Shown here: in pieces, positions 7,635-17,556 of the stretch
How the letters are laid out: the number at the start of each line of letters is the position of its first letter
Position numbering within the stretch: the stretch's first letter is position 1
Assembly (NCBI GenBank): GCA_016284235.1
Contig: JAEEOK010000064.1
Location: forward strand, 1 to 51,068
Source: Succinivibrionaceae bacterium
GTDB lineage: Bacteria > Pseudomonadota > Gammaproteobacteria > Enterobacterales > Succinivibrionaceae
DNA: 51,068 bases
Direction: 5' to 3'
Made by a program: the position numbers and the translations under genes
The notes under the pieces: generated by a model
The model's input: the letters and a program-made list of their open reading frames with translations, nothing else
The model's database searches: none
What the model was told of the DNA's origin: nothing

Positions 7635-8528
7635 ATGCAGACAGTTCCCTGTAAATTTCCGGTTTTTTTTATGTCTGATTCATTAGAAAATGCTCTGTAT
7701 ATAGTGTCTACCCCTATTGGAAATCTGGATGATATAACTTTTCGTGCGGTGTCTGTTCTTAAAAATGTGGATTTGATAGGTGCCGAGGATACGCGGCATT
7801 CCAGAATTCTTCTTGATCATTACGGCATTGATACCAGAATGTTCTCTCTGCATGATCATAATGAACAGGACAAAAAAAATTACATAGTTGATCAAATCAG
7901 GCAGGGGCACAGTGTTGCACTTATTTCCGATGCCGGAACTCCCCTGATTTCGGATCCTGGATATCATGTTGCCTCATACTGCCGTGAACTTGGGATAAGA
8001 GTTATTCCCGTACCGGGACCAAGTGCCGTAATTTCTGCTCTTTCAGCTTCAGGACTTCCGACAGATAAGTTTGTTTTCGGCGGTTTTCTTCCGGTTAAGG
8101 AAAAGGCGCTTGCTGATGAACTGCAGCAGCTTGTTTGTGAAGTCAAAACATACGTATATTATGAATCCCCCCGCAGAATACTTGATACAGTAAGAGCAAT
8201 AGTTCACGTTTTAGGAGCGGAACGCAGACTTGTAATAGCTCGCGAAATGACAAAAACTTTTGAAAGTTTTTACGATCTTAATGCAGGTGAAATGCTTGCC
8301 TATCTTGAAGAGGATGCGAACAGACTCAAGGGGGAGTTTGTTGTCATGATTGCAGGATGCTGCAAGAAGAATGACGGTATTCCGGCAGAGGCTTTGAATC
8401 TTTTAAAGATTTTGAATGAGCATCTGCCTTTGAAAACGTCTGCTGCTATCTGTGCTGAATTCTTTCATTTATCCAAAAATGAACTTTACAGGCAGGGACT
8501 GGAGGAACAGTCATCCCGTGGAGATTAG
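7635..8528 (+). CDS. rsmI: 16S rRNA (cytidine(1402)-2'-O)-methyltransferase RsmI
   Basis: RsmI methylates the ribose of C1402 in the 16S rRNA decoding site using SAM. The tetrapyrrole-methylase-type domain is clear: LYIVSTPIGNLDDITFRA near the N-terminus, IGAEDTRHS, LISDAGTPLISDPG (the SAM-binding glycine-rich region), VPGPSAVISALSASGLP, and YYESPRRI. The C-terminal extension ends in an LYRQGLEEQ block. The length is 297 residues from ATG 7635; starting at ATG 7671 (MSDSLENALYIV) would give 285, closer to the E. coli 286. Neither start has a strong ribosome binding site. It lies just upstream of the dcw promoter region, as in many gammaproteobacteria where rsmI neighbours the dcw cluster. Confidence 0.96.
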   Translation: MQTVPCKFPVFFMSDSLENALYIVSTPIGNLDDITFRAVSVLKNVDLIGAEDTRHSRILLDHYGIDTRMFSLHDHNEQDKKNYIVDQIRQGHSVALISDAGTPLISDPGYHVASYCRELGIRVIPVPGPSAVISALSASGLPTDKFVFGGFLPVKEKALADELQQLVCEVKTYVYYESPRRILDTVRAIVHVLGAERRLVIAREMTKTFESFYDLNAGEMLAYLEEDANRLKGEFVVMIAGCCKKNDGIPAEALNLLKILNEHLPLKTSAAICAEFFHLSKNELYRQGLEEQSSRGD

Positions 8529-8564
8529 CTCTGTTAGATTTTTTTCCCGTTTTTTGTTTTCACT

Positions 8565-8597
8565 ATGCATAAGATTCCTTGTTGATGCATTTTTTTA
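8565..8597 (+). terminator. Possible terminator of rsmI
   Basis: ATGCAT at 8565-8570 can pair with ATGCAT at 8585-8590, with an inner AAG/CTT pairing. Seven T residues follow. The stem is short and AT-rich, so confidence is limited. Confidence 0.45.
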
Positions 8598-8788
8598 CAG
8601 ACTGTAATTGATTTAAGTTTCTTTATTTTCTGTATGGCTGATCTGTACAGATTTCCTTGAACAGGGTCTTCTTAACTTGTTCTAACTTTTATTTTTCAGA
8701 AGTGAAGCTTTTTTTACGGTTCTTTCTGAATCTCTCTTTATTCCTTAGTTTATTTAGAATTATTGCTTGTTGAATTTTTAATCATATA

Positions 8789-8817
8789 TTGCATTTAAAT
8801 TTTATGTTTTTTACAAT
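8789..8817 (+). promoter_or_regulatory. dcw (mra) promoter
   Basis: TTGCAT (8789-8794) and TACAAT (8812-8817) are separated by exactly 17 bp. The predicted transcription start, near 8824, falls inside the first of three GTGG repeats bound by MraZ in other species. This gives a 5' leader of about 50 nt before mraZ. Confidence 0.75.
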
Positions 8818-8819
8818 AA

Positions 8820-8849
8820 GTGGATAATTGTGGGATTTTGTGGTTTTTT
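8820..8849 (+). promoter_or_regulatory. MraZ operator: three contiguous 10-bp GTGG repeats
   Basis: GTGGATAATT (8820-8829), GTGGGATTTT (8830-8839) and GTGGTTTTTT (8840-8849) are three head-to-tail decamers. Known: E. coli MraZ binds TGGGN direct repeats spaced by 5 nt between the mra promoter and mraZ. The phase and position here match, so autorepression of the cluster by MraZ is strongly suggested. Confidence 0.85.
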
Positions 8850-8873
8850 ATATTGCTGTAGAGAACTGTTTGT

Positions 8874-9344
8874 ATGTTACGAGGTGCTAATGCCGTTACT
8901 CTTGACAGTAAAGGCAGGATAACGATACCTACGAGATATCGCACTTTTCTTGCTGAAGAGTGTGACGGCAGGTTTGTGTGCACAATCGATATTCAGCATC
9001 CGTGTCTGCTTCTTTTCCCTCTTAATAAATGGGAGATACTGGAGAAAAAACTTAGCAGACTGTCAAGTATTAATGAGTATGAACGAAGACTGCAGCGGCT
9101 TCTTCTCGGAAATGCCATTGACTGCGAATCCGATTCAAACGGCAGAATTCTGATCGCTCCTGTTTTGCGTGAACATGCTTCACTGGATAAAAATATTATG
9201 CTTGTAGGTCAGCTTAACCGGTTTGAGATTTGGTCAGAAACAAATTGGAAGAAAACAATCAGTTCAGATATGGAGAAAGTTTCATCTGCTACATGGACTG
9301 AATCGGATGGATTGAAGGGTTTTACGTTGAATGACTGTGAATGA
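8874..9344 (+). CDS. mraZ: Transcriptional regulator MraZ
   Basis: MraZ is a DNA-binding regulator that represses the dcw operon by binding GTGG repeats at its own promoter. The 156-residue protein has two SpoVT-AbrB-type beta-barrel repeats: residues about 5-50 with [16 protein letters not shown], and about 78-125 with [17 protein letters not shown]. Both DxxGR signatures are intact. The usual length is about 150. Its probable target, three tandem decamers, lies 25-54 nt upstream of the ATG. The end overlaps rsmH by 14 bp, which implies translational coupling. The ribosome binding site is weak (GAGA about 11 nt upstream). Confidence 0.97.
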   Translation: MLRGANAVTLDSKGRITIPTRYRTFLAEECDGRFVCTIDIQHPCLLLFPLNKWEILEKKLSRLSSINEYERRLQRLLLGNAIDCESDSNGRILIAPVLREHASLDKNIMLVGQLNRFEIWSETNWKKTISSDMEKVSSATWTESDGLKGFTLNDCE

Positions 9345-10266
9345 GCATATAACTGTTCTTCTGAATGAAGCGGTGGAAGGACTGTCTGTTTTGCCGGACG
9401 GGGTTTATTTTGACTGCACTTTCGGACGGGGCGGTCATTCGCGGTTGATACTGTCCAGACTCGGAGCTGGCGGCAGGTTGTATGCTGTTGACAGGGATCC
9501 CATGGCTGTAGAGACAGCAAGATCTATTACTGATCCCAGATTTCAAATTATACATGACCGGTTTTCAAATATCAGATCTATTGCTGACAGTTTAAATCTT
9601 ACCGGGAAGGTTAACGGTTTGCTTTTTGATCTTGGAGTTTCATCTCCTCAGCTTGATGATCCGGAGCGGGGATTCAGTTTTAATCAGGACGGACCTTTGG
9701 ATATGAGAATGGATCCTTCAAGGGGCATTAGTGCGGCTGAATGGCTGAACAGTGCGTCTGAGGATGATATTTCCTGGGTCTTAAAGGAATTCGGAGAGGA
9801 GCGGTTTGCTCGTAAAATTGCCCGTGCAATTTGTAATGACCGCAGGATTAAACCCTATGAAAGGACTTTGGAACTGGCGGAGATGATTTCCAGGGTGGTA
9901 AAGTCAAGAGAGCAGCACAAGCATCCTGCCACTCGAAGTTTTCAGGCGATACGTATATATATAAATTCTGAACTTGAGGAGATAAGGCAGGCTCTATCTG
10001 ACAGTATTGATGTACTTGCCCCCGGCGGAAGAATAGCGGTGATAAGTTTTCATTCTCTGGAGGACAGGATAGTCAAAACTTTTTTCAGGAGTGAATCCCA
10101 GGTTCAGGATCTTCCTCCGGGTTTACCTTTAAGAGAGTGTGATATTAAGCGAAATCTGCGTTTATCACTTGTCGGCAGGCCTGTTAAGCCGTCGGAATCG
10201 GAGATAGAGCGCAATGCCAGATCCAGATCTGCTGTTCTTAGAATTGCCGAGAGATGCGGGGTGTGA
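9331..10266 (+). CDS. rsmH: 16S rRNA (cytosine(1402)-N4)-methyltransferase RsmH
   Basis: RsmH (MraW) methylates N4 of C1402 of 16S rRNA. The 311-residue sequence opens with [13 protein letters not shown], followed by the SAM-binding [15 protein letters not shown] and VDRDPMAV. Next come [21 protein letters not shown] with DGPLDMRMD, and the C-terminal [15 protein letters not shown]. It partners RsmI, encoded 0.8 kb upstream, which modifies the ribose of the same nucleotide. The ATG at 9331 lies inside the end of mraZ, and its stop TGA is directly followed by the ftsL ATG, so the three genes are tightly coupled. Confidence 0.98.
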   Translation: MTVNEHITVLLNEAVEGLSVLPDGVYFDCTFGRGGHSRLILSRLGAGGRLYAVDRDPMAVETARSITDPRFQIIHDRFSNIRSIADSLNLTGKVNGLLFDLGVSSPQLDDPERGFSFNQDGPLDMRMDPSRGISAAEWLNSASEDDISWVLKEFGEERFARKIARAICNDRRIKPYERTLELAEMISRVVKSREQHKHPATRSFQAIRIYINSELEEIRQALSDSIDVLAPGGRIAVISFHSLEDRIVKTFFRSESQVQDLPPGLPLRECDIKRNLRLSLVGRPVKPSESEIERNARSRSAVLRIAERCGV

Positions 10267-10578
10267 ATGAGCGGATTTTCAATTGAATTGCACAAGATTA
10301 TTTTAAAAGATCTTGTTGAGCATAGATTTGTTCTTTTTTTATACGGATTGATTGTTTTGATGATGTTTATGACAGTAATCATTACTGCGGACACCAAGGT
10401 TGAGATCAGTCAGGTGGAAAGGATTAGCAGGGAAGCTGATGAGTTGAACAATGAGTGGCTGAACCTGTTTCTTGAAGAACAGACTCTGCTTGAACATTCA
10501 AAAGTCATGACAGAGGCAGAGCAGAAGTTGCATATGATCCGTCCTTCATTGTCAAATGAAAAAATAGTGGAAGATTAG
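10267..10578 (+). CDS. ftsL: Cell division protein FtsL
   Basis: FtsL is a small bitopic divisome protein that forms a periplasmic coiled coil with FtsB and activates FtsWI. The 103 residues comprise a short cytoplasmic segment, one membrane helix (about 18-40, FVLFLYGLIVLMMFMTVIIT), and a heptad-like periplasmic helix (about 45-85: ISQVERISREADELNNEWLNLFLEEQ). It begins on the base after the rsmH stop. Sequence identity in this family is low, so position between rsmH and ftsI carries much of the assignment. Confidence 0.93.
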   Translation: MSGFSIELHKIILKDLVEHRFVLFLYGLIVLMMFMTVIITADTKVEISQVERISREADELNNEWLNLFLEEQTLLEHSKVMTEAEQKLHMIRPSLSNEKIVED

Positions 10579-10587
10579 TACATACCT

Positions 10588-12342
10588 ATGGCGGCAACTA
10601 AAGGAAAAAACAGTCGTAAAAGTGTTCAGAAGCCTATACCGATATTTATCAGATGGAGGTACAGGCTGACGGTTGCGTGCGTGTTTGTGGCGCTTTGTTC
10701 GCTTTTCGTAAGATTATCCTGGATCCAGATTGTAGATCCTGATTATCTGATCCATGAGGGTGATTTGCGGTCGGTTCGTAAACTGTCGACTGATTCGACC
10801 CGGGGAATAATAACGGATCGCAACGGTGTCGCTCTGGCTGTATCGATTCCGGTTAAAGCCGTGTACTGTGATCCAAAAATTCTTCATGATAGGAAGAGTA
10901 TTGAGCAGACTAAGGCGTGGAGAGCCATATCCGAGGTTCTTGATATTTCTTTTAATGATTTAATGGATAAGATATCAGATCCGCGCAGGCGGTTTGTATA
11001 TCTTCAGAGACAGGTGACAAATTCTGTAGCAGAGTACATAGACAGTCTTAAACTTGACGGCGTATATGTAAAAAATGAATTTAAACGCTATTATCCTACA
11101 GGTGAAATAAACGCTCAGCTTGTCGGTATTACAAATATAGATGATCACGGCATAGAAGGGGTTGAACGCAGTTTTGATGACTGGCTGAGTTCCTCTCCGG
11201 AAGAGCTGAAAGTCAGAAAGGATGCCAGAGGTCATGTCATAGAGCGTCTTGGCGTGGTCAAGGAAGGCAAGAAGGGCGGCAGTATAGCTTTAAGTATTGA
11301 TCAGAGACTACAGTCCATAGCGTACAGTTCTGTTAAAGCCAATTATGAGGAAAGACAGGCTACGTCAATTTCTGTAGTGCTTGTTGATGTCGAATCCGGA
11401 GAGATCCTTGTAATGGTTAATGCTCCTTCGTTCAATCCTAACCTGCATACAAAGTATGAAAGTTTCAGAGCAAGAAACAGAGCTATTACAGATACCTATG
11501 AACCTGGTTCCACAGTCAAGCCTATAGTTGCGATCAGTGCACTTGAACATAATATTACAAATTGGAATGAGGTGTTTGATACCCGTCCCTTCAGGGTTTA
11601 CCGCAAGACTGTAACAGACAGTCACCATATGGCGTCGGGTAATCTTGAAAGTATAATCAAGTATTCCTCCAATGTCGGCATGGCTAGAATTTCTCTTAGA
11701 ATGAATCCTAATGATATTGTCAAAACATTTAATGATTTTGGACTGGGTGTGAATCCGGATCTCGGACTTGTTGGAGAGGTTTCCGGTATGGTTCCGCACC
11801 GTACCAGGTGGTCTGATATAGAAAAGGCGACTATAGGATTTGGATACGGACTCAGAATTTCTCCTGTTCAGCTTGCCAGCGCCTATACAACAATTGCAAA
11901 TTACGGCATTCATAAACCTCTTTCCATTCTGAAGCTTGAGCCGGAGCAGTATCCCAAGGGAGAAAGAGTTGCCAGTGAAAAGGTCATGAGACGCATGTGC
12001 AAAACTCTTGAGACTGTAGTTGAGGGAGGAACAGGCAAGCAGGCAAGAATTAACGGTTATACTGTAGCGGGTAAAACCGGTACTGCAAAGGTTGCTGTTG
12101 CAGGAGGCTATGGAAAGGATTATGTCGGAACATTCGTAGGTTTTGCACCGGCTTCAAATCCAAGATTTGTTATGGTTGCCATCGTAAACGAGCCTAAAAA
12201 GGGTGGTGTTTACGGCGGTGTTGTTGCAGGTCCGATGTTTTCAGAAATTATGGGAGCGGCTTTGCAACTCTATAATGTCTCTCCGGATGAGAATAATGCC
12301 AGAGAGCAGGTGAAGGTAGTTAGATTGGAAAACCGGAAATGA
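10588..12342 (+). CDS. ftsI: Peptidoglycan D,D-transpeptidase FtsI (PBP3)
   Basis: FtsI is the septal class B penicillin-binding protein that cross-links peptidoglycan with FtsW. The 584-residue protein has an N-terminal membrane anchor (about 27-47), a pedestal domain with RGIITDRNGVALA, and a transpeptidase domain. The active-site Ser is S308 in YEPGSTVKP, the SxN motif is YSSN (S360-N362), and the KTG motif is AGKTGTAK (K496). These spacings are almost those of E. coli PBP3 (588 residues). It starts 9 bp after ftsL, and its last bases overlap murE (ATGA). Confidence 0.98.
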   Translation: MAATKGKNSRKSVQKPIPIFIRWRYRLTVACVFVALCSLFVRLSWIQIVDPDYLIHEGDLRSVRKLSTDSTRGIITDRNGVALAVSIPVKAVYCDPKILHDRKSIEQTKAWRAISEVLDISFNDLMDKISDPRRRFVYLQRQVTNSVAEYIDSLKLDGVYVKNEFKRYYPTGEINAQLVGITNIDDHGIEGVERSFDDWLSSSPEELKVRKDARGHVIERLGVVKEGKKGGSIALSIDQRLQSIAYSSVKANYEERQATSISVVLVDVESGEILVMVNAPSFNPNLHTKYESFRARNRAITDTYEPGSTVKPIVAISALEHNITNWNEVFDTRPFRVYRKTVTDSHHMASGNLESIIKYSSNVGMARISLRMNPNDIVKTFNDFGLGVNPDLGLVGEVSGMVPHRTRWSDIEKATIGFGYGLRISPVQLASAYTTIANYGIHKPLSILKLEPEQYPKGERVASEKVMRRMCKTLETVVEGGTGKQARINGYTVAGKTGTAKVAVAGGYGKDYVGTFVGFAPASNPRFVMVAIVNEPKKGGVYGGVVAGPMFSEIMGAALQLYNVSPDENNAREQVKVVRLENRK

Positions 12343-13781
12343 ACAGTTTAGGGACTATTAAGTCTTTCACAGGTATTGATTCTGATATTGCCGTGGGTGA
12401 ATTGAAGGCCGACAGCAGAAGTGTTGCTCCGGGTGATGTCTTTGTTGCAGTGCGGGGGCAGGTGCAGGATGGCAGAAAGTATATTCAGCAGGCGGTTGAT
12501 AAAGGTGCAGCGGTTGTAATATATGAGGATTCTGACGGCTTCAGCTGCAAAAGTGAAGGAGTTGTTTCAATAGGGGTTTCAGATCTGGAGAGTAAACTTC
12601 CTGAACTGGCGAGCGTGTTTTATGGAGATCCCAGCAAAAAGGTCAAAATTATTGGAATAACCGGTACCAACGGAAAAAGTTCCACTGCCTTCTATATTGC
12701 ACAGATGTTTGGCTATCTCGGCAGGAAATGCGGTATTGTGGGTACGGTCGGCAACGGTTTTGTCAATGATCTCCGTCCTTCGATCAATACCACTCCCGGA
12801 CCGATAGAGATCCAGCGGGAACTGGTCAGACAGATTGATTCCGGTGCAGAGTATGTTGCAATGGAGGTTTCAAGTCACGGAATTGCTCAGGGCAGAATCA
12901 ACGGCCTGAGTTTTGCTTCTACGGTATTTACAAATATAACTCGTGACCATCTCGATTTTCACAAAACCTTTGAAGCCTACTTTGATGTAAAGAAGAGTTT
13001 TATTTTAGCTAATCGAATGAAACCGGTTGTATTAAACTGTGATGATTCCACTGTATATGAAGGTCTGGCTTCTGAGATTCCTTCAGACAGTCTTGTGACT
13101 GTCGGCAGAAGAGGAGATTACAGTATCTCTGATATAAAGGCGGAAAAAAAAGGAACGTCATTTCTTTTGAAAACCCCGGACTTTGAAGTCAGAGTTGCAG
13201 TTCCTCTGATTGGGGCGTTCAATGTATATAATGCGGTTGAGGCATATGCTTCGGTATGTGAATGTCTGAAAATTTCAGGTGACCAGCTGCTTGGTTCCTT
13301 TTCTTCACTTATACCGCTCAGGGGACGAATGGAGTTGTTTCATACCAAGGATTCTCCTCTATGTCTTGTGGATTATGCTCATACACCGGACGGGGTTGAA
13401 AAGGCTCTTACAGGTGCAAGAGAGCATACATCCGGCAGACTTATATGTGTTGTAGGTTGCGGCGGTGACAGGGATACGGGTAAACGTCCCATGATGGCGT
13501 CGACTGCGTCATCTCTTAGCGATTATCTGATTCTGACAGATGATAATCCAAGAACGGAGGATCCTGAACAGATAATATCCGATATGCTAAAGGGAAGGAT
13601 CTCATGCGGTTATGAGGTTATACATGATCGCAGGGAAGCGATTAGAAAAGCTGTTTCCATGGCATCGTCCAGTGACACTGTTATTGTTGCCGGCAAGGGG
13701 CATGAAGATTACCAGATTGTAGGAAATGAAAAAAGACATTTTAGTGATCAGAAAGTTTTAAAGGATATTTTAGGTTTATGA
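12339..13781 (+). CDS. murE: UDP-MurNAc-L-Ala-D-Glu--meso-diaminopimelate ligase MurE
   Basis: MurE adds the third residue of the peptidoglycan stem peptide in the cytoplasm. The 480 residues show the N-terminal MurNAc-binding domain, the ATP loop ITGTNGKSS (K113), the central domain with TNITRDHLDFHKTFEAY, and the C-terminal domain with LVDYAHTPDGVEKAL and VVGCGGDRDTGKRPMM. The amino-acid selecting motif is DNPRTEDP (D402-R405), the form that marks meso-DAP specificity rather than lysine. It overlaps both ftsI and murF by 4 bp. Confidence 0.98.
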   Translation: MNSLGTIKSFTGIDSDIAVGELKADSRSVAPGDVFVAVRGQVQDGRKYIQQAVDKGAAVVIYEDSDGFSCKSEGVVSIGVSDLESKLPELASVFYGDPSKKVKIIGITGTNGKSSTAFYIAQMFGYLGRKCGIVGTVGNGFVNDLRPSINTTPGPIEIQRELVRQIDSGAEYVAMEVSSHGIAQGRINGLSFASTVFTNITRDHLDFHKTFEAYFDVKKSFILANRMKPVVLNCDDSTVYEGLASEIPSDSLVTVGRRGDYSISDIKAEKKGTSFLLKTPDFEVRVAVPLIGAFNVYNAVEAYASVCECLKISGDQLLGSFSSLIPLRGRMELFHTKDSPLCLVDYAHTPDGVEKALTGAREHTSGRLICVVGCGGDRDTGKRPMMASTASSLSDYLILTDDNPRTEDPEQIISDMLKGRISCGYEVIHDRREAIRKAVSMASSSDTVIVAGKGHEDYQIVGNEKRHFSDQKVLKDILGL

Positions 13782-15130
13782 TTTCATTGGGATTGGCTCA
13801 GATTGCACAGGCTGTTGGCGGAAGACTGATAGGTGAAGATATATATGTTTCTTCCGTAACAACAGATTCAAGAGCGGTTAAGGATAATGATTTATTCATA
13901 GCATTGAGGGGCGAAAAGTTTGATGCGCATGATTTCGCCTCTTCATCTGTCGATAACGGTGCCAGAGCTTTGATTGTATCAAGAGAAATGAATATTTCTG
14001 TACCATATATCATTGTAGAGGATACAAGAATTGCACTGGGTAAACTGGGTGCATATCTTAAGAGTCTGCTTCTGCCGAGAACCGTCGGAGTTACGGGGAC
14101 GTGCGGTAAAACTTCCGTAAAGGATATGATCCTGTCAATTCTTCGCCTTGATGCCGCAACACTGGCCACTGACGGTAATTTCAACAATGATATAGGGGTT
14201 CCTCTTACACTGCTGCGATTGAAACCGGAACATAAATATGCTGTTGTTGAAATGGGAACCAATCATCCTGGAGAAATTTCTTATACGACCAATCTGGTTA
14301 AACCGGATCTGTGTCTTATAAACAATGTGGGGTATGCTCATATAGAGGGGTTTGGATCTCTTGAAGGGGTGTTCAAGGCAAAAATGGAGATTTTTGAGGG
14401 ACTGTCTGAAAACGGCACTGCCATTTTTTCTCGCGACAGCGAGTTCTTCGGGCAGTTTGACTCTCTTGATTCTCACCGCCATGTAAGTTTCGGGTTGTGC
14501 ACCGGTGCGGATGTTCATGCTGAAGATCTTGTCTGTCGTGAGGACGGGTGCTACGAATTTGTTCTGAATATTGCAGGTTCCAGGGAAAAGATTGTTCTGC
14601 AGGTTCCAGGAAAACACAATGTTTCAAATGCCTGTGCAGCCGCGTCTGCCGCATGGGTTTTGGGTGTTTCTGCTGCAACCATAAGAAAGGGACTCTGTGA
14701 ATATAAAACCTACAAGGGGCGTCTTCTTGTGACCCGCCACAATTCAGTAACCATTATCGATGATACCTATAATGCTTCTGTAAATGCTGTTTTTGCAGCT
14801 ATCAGCACACTGAATGAAATGAAAGGTAAAAAAATAATGATCCTGGGAGAAATGGGTGAGCTTGGAGATATGGAGGAGGAACTGCATCGCGAGGTTGGCA
14901 GAAGATTCAGAAATTCGGAAATTGATCAGCTTTACACTTTGGGAGAACTCACCAGATATACAGTTCAGGAAGCCGGTGAGAAAGCAAAGTTTCTAACTTC
15001 AAAAAATGATCTGTATAATACACTCCGGCATTGTATAGTTAAGGGCGAGAATGTCACCGTTTTGGTTAAAGGTGCCCACTATATGAAAATGAATGAGGTT
15101 ACGGATTATATAAGGGAGCATTTATGCTAG
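13778..15130 (+). CDS. murF: UDP-MurNAc-tripeptide--D-Ala-D-Ala ligase MurF
   Basis: MurF completes the UDP-MurNAc-pentapeptide by adding D-Ala-D-Ala. The 450-residue protein has an N-terminal [23 protein letters not shown] block, the ATP loop [10 protein letters not shown] (K111), [27 protein letters not shown], and the C-terminal [11 protein letters not shown] and ILGEMGELG blocks typical of MurF. It overlaps murE by 4 bp and mraY by 7 bp. Its substrate D-Ala-D-Ala needs a Ddl ligase, which is not in this cluster. Confidence 0.98.
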   Translation: MISLGLAQIAQAVGGRLIGEDIYVSSVTTDSRAVKDNDLFIALRGEKFDAHDFASSSVDNGARALIVSREMNISVPYIIVEDTRIALGKLGAYLKSLLLPRTVGVTGTCGKTSVKDMILSILRLDAATLATDGNFNNDIGVPLTLLRLKPEHKYAVVEMGTNHPGEISYTTNLVKPDLCLINNVGYAHIEGFGSLEGVFKAKMEIFEGLSENGTAIFSRDSEFFGQFDSLDSHRHVSFGLCTGADVHAEDLVCREDGCYEFVLNIAGSREKIVLQVPGKHNVSNACAAASAAWVLGVSAATIRKGLCEYKTYKGRLLVTRHNSVTIIDDTYNASVNAVFAAISTLNEMKGKKIMILGEMGELGDMEEELHREVGRRFRNSEIDQLYTLGELTRYTVQEAGEKAKFLTSKNDLYNTLRHCIVKGENVTVLVKGAHYMKMNEVTDYIREHLC

Positions 15131-16209
15131 TTTTTCTATCCGAATGGCTGACCAGAAATGTGGCATCAGCTTTTAATGTTGTGTCATATCTGTCATTTCG
15201 GGCTGTGATGGCGATTCTTACATCGATGGTGGTGTCGCTGCTTGTTGGTCCAAGAGTTATCAAGTATCTCCATAAACTTAAGTACGGTCAGGTTGTAAGA
15301 GATGACGGCCCCCAGTCTCATCTGGTCAAGCAGGGTACTCCTACCATGGGCGGTGTCATGATACTTGGCTCTATCATCATTTCAACACTCCTGTGGGCAG
15401 ATCTTACAAATGTGTATGTATGGGTGATTCTGTTTGCCATAGTTTCTTTCGGAACTATCGGATTTATTGATGATTACTGGAAAATTACCCGTCACAACAC
15501 TGATGGTTTAAAAGCCAGGTGGAAATATTTCTGGCAGTCTGTGTTTGCTCTTCTTATAGGAATATTTCTCTATATTTCTGCTCCGACACCTGCAGAAACT
15601 ACACTGGTTGTTCCTTTTTTTAAGAACTTCATGCCGGAACTCGGACTGCTTTTTATTCCTTTCGTCTATTGTGTAATTGTAGGATCTTCAAACGCTGTTA
15701 ATTTAACTGACGGTCTTGACGGTCTGGCAATTGTCCCGACTGCTCTGGTGGCGGCGGCATTAGGTCTTGTGGCATGGATTACAAGCAATGTAAATTATGC
15801 TGATTATCTTTCAATTCCGTATGTAAAATCAGCGTCCGAGGTTGTGATCGTATGCACTGCGATAGTCGGTGCTTCAGTAGGTTTTCTATGGTTTAATACC
15901 TATCCGGCACTCGTTTTTATGGGTGATGTCGGTTCTCTAACACTCGGTGCGGTTCTTGGCGTTATTTCGGTTCTGGTGCGGCAGGAGTTTCTGCTTTTTA
16001 TCATGGGCGGTATCTTTGTTATGGAGACAATGTCAGTTATTCTGCAGGTCGGCTCCTTTAAATTAAGAAAACAGAGAATATTTCGTATGGCACCTATACA
16101 CCACCACTTTGAACTCGGAGGGTGGCCTGAGCCTCGGGTTATTGTCAGATTTTGGATTATAACTTTTGTGCTTGTTCTTCTGGGTCTTGTAACACTGAAA
16201 ATCAGATAG
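15124..16209 (+). CDS. mraY: Phospho-MurNAc-pentapeptide transferase MraY
   Basis: MraY transfers phospho-MurNAc-pentapeptide to undecaprenyl phosphate, making lipid I on the inner face of the membrane. The 361-residue polytopic protein carries the family motifs: [17 protein letters not shown], the Asp pair in [19 protein letters not shown], the cytoplasmic GDVGSLTLG, and the C-terminal [14 protein letters not shown]. About ten membrane helices are apparent and the length equals E. coli MraY (360). The ATG lies within the last codons of murF. Confidence 0.98.
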   Translation: MLVFLSEWLTRNVASAFNVVSYLSFRAVMAILTSMVVSLLVGPRVIKYLHKLKYGQVVRDDGPQSHLVKQGTPTMGGVMILGSIIISTLLWADLTNVYVWVILFAIVSFGTIGFIDDYWKITRHNTDGLKARWKYFWQSVFALLIGIFLYISAPTPAETTLVVPFFKNFMPELGLLFIPFVYCVIVGSSNAVNLTDGLDGLAIVPTALVAAALGLVAWITSNVNYADYLSIPYVKSASEVVIVCTAIVGASVGFLWFNTYPALVFMGDVGSLTLGAVLGVISVLVRQEFLLFIMGGIFVMETMSVILQVGSFKLRKQRIFRMAPIHHHFELGGWPEPRVIVRFWIITFVLVLLGLVTLKIR

Positions 16210-16233
16210 AATTTTAAGGTTGAAAAATAGAAT

Positions 16234-17556
16234 ATGTCCGGTGAAACGATAGTAGTTGGTCTTGGAAAAAGTAATCTTTCGGTGGTGCAGTACCTTCTGA
16301 GTAAAGGAACAGTGCCTGTTGTTGTTGATACAAGAGAAAAACCTGCATTACTGGAAAAACTCCCTGAGAATGTTGAGTTCAGAAGCGGATCGCTGGATTC
16401 ATTCGCTGATCTTTTCGCAGAAGCAGCCATGCTAATCACGGGACCAGGAATAGCTGTTTCTTCTCCATCCATAGCATCAGCAGCGGACAGAGGGGTTGAG
16501 GTTGTCGGAGACATCGAACTTTTTGTTCGCGAGGCGCAAGCTCCGGTTGTTGCTATAACCGGAGCCAACGGCAAGAGTACCGTTACGACACTTGTCGGAC
16601 TTATGGGAAACGAAGCTGGAATCAAAACTGCGGTAGGAGGAAATATCGGCATTCCTGCACTGGATCTTCTTGCAGATCCTGCAGATCTCTATGTTCTTGA
16701 ACTGTCGTCGTTCCAGCTGGAAACGACAAAATCCCTGAAGGCCGAGGCCTGTACAATATTGAATATCACTGAAGATCATATGGACAGATATGATTTTGAT
16801 ATCGAAAAGTATGCTGCAGCCAAGAGAATAATTTACAACAATGCTAAGGCGATAGTATTCAACAGGGATGACAGAAGAACTTTTCCTTCCGGCAACTGTG
16901 AAAAAACGGTAAGTTTCGGAGTTGATTCCCGCGATTACGGAATAGTCGAGAGCGAGGATGGAACTTGGCTTGCAAAGAACGGCAGAAAGGTTTTAGACGT
17001 AACTCAGATGAAGATTGTCGGACGTCATAATCAGCTTAATGCGCTTGCTGCAATGGCTCTTTCAGATCTTGCCGGTATTCCGGAGAGTGCACAGGTTTCT
17101 GTTCTCAGGAAGTTTTCTGGTCTTGCCCACAGATGTCAGTTTGTTTCCGAAATCAACGGTGTGAGATATTATAATGATTCTAAGGCCACGAATGTGGGAT
17201 CGACAATTGCCGCTGTTGACGGATTGTCAGCTGCTGTTTCAGGAGATATTTATCTTCTTGCCGGAGGTATAGGGAAAGGACAGAATTTTGAACCGGTTGG
17301 TCAGCTGCTCGGCAGAAATGTGAAAAAAATGTTCTGTTTTGGCAGAGATGCTCCGATTCTTCTCAAACTTGGCAGTGCGGCAGAGCCGGCTGTTGATTTG
17401 GAGGATGCTCTGCGAAAGGCTTTTTCTGAAGCAAGATCCGGTGACGCTGTTCTTCTGGCTCCTGCCTGTGCCAGCATGGATATGTTTAAGAATTTTGAAG
17501 AGCGCGGTGATGTATTTACAGCCCTGGTGAAAAAATTAGAGGCTGAGAATGCTTAA
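16234..17556 (+). CDS. murD: UDP-MurNAc-L-alanine--D-glutamate ligase MurD
   Basis: MurD adds D-Glu to UDP-MurNAc-L-Ala in the cytoplasm. The 440 residues contain an N-terminal Rossmann-like domain (VVGLGKSNLSVVQYL), the ATP loop AITGANGKST (K114), LELSSFQLETTKSL, NITEDHMDRYD, and the C-terminal YNDSKATNVGSTIAA and LLAGGIGKGQNF blocks. It starts 24 bp after mraY, the widest gap in this part of the operon. Its end overlaps ftsW by 8 bp. Confidence 0.98.
   Translation: MSGETIVVGLGKSNLSVVQYLLSKGTVPVVVDTREKPALLEKLPENVEFRSGSLDSFADLFAEAAMLITGPGIAVSSPSIASAADRGVEVVGDIELFVREAQAPVVAITGANGKSTVTTLVGLMGNEAGIKTAVGGNIGIPALDLLADPADLYVLELSSFQLETTKSLKAEACTILNITEDHMDRYDFDIEKYAAAKRIIYNNAKAIVFNRDDRRTFPSGNCEKTVSFGVDSRDYGIVESEDGTWLAKNGRKVLDVTQMKIVGRHNQLNALAAMALSDLAGIPESAQVSVLRKFSGLAHRCQFVSEINGVRYYNDSKATNVGSTIAAVDGLSAAVSGDIYLLAGGIGKGQNFEPVGQLLGRNVKKMFCFGRDAPILLKLGSAAEPAVDLEDALRKAFSEARSGDAVLLAPACASMDMFKNFEERGDVFTALVKKLEAENA

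Larger units (their letters stand above)
8529..8873. other. 345-bp regulatory stretch between rsmI and mraZ
   Basis: There is no gene here. It holds a weak terminator-like hairpin (8565-8597), a good sigma-70 promoter (8789-8817) and the triple MraZ box (8820-8849). The part at 8600-8780 is AT-rich with no further recognisable element. Confidence 0.7.

Noticed and set aside
13798-16779. Long antisense open frames inside murF, mraY and murD
   Set aside because: They run opposite to strongly conserved enzymes, show no protein family features, and are expected from codon bias on the sense strand.
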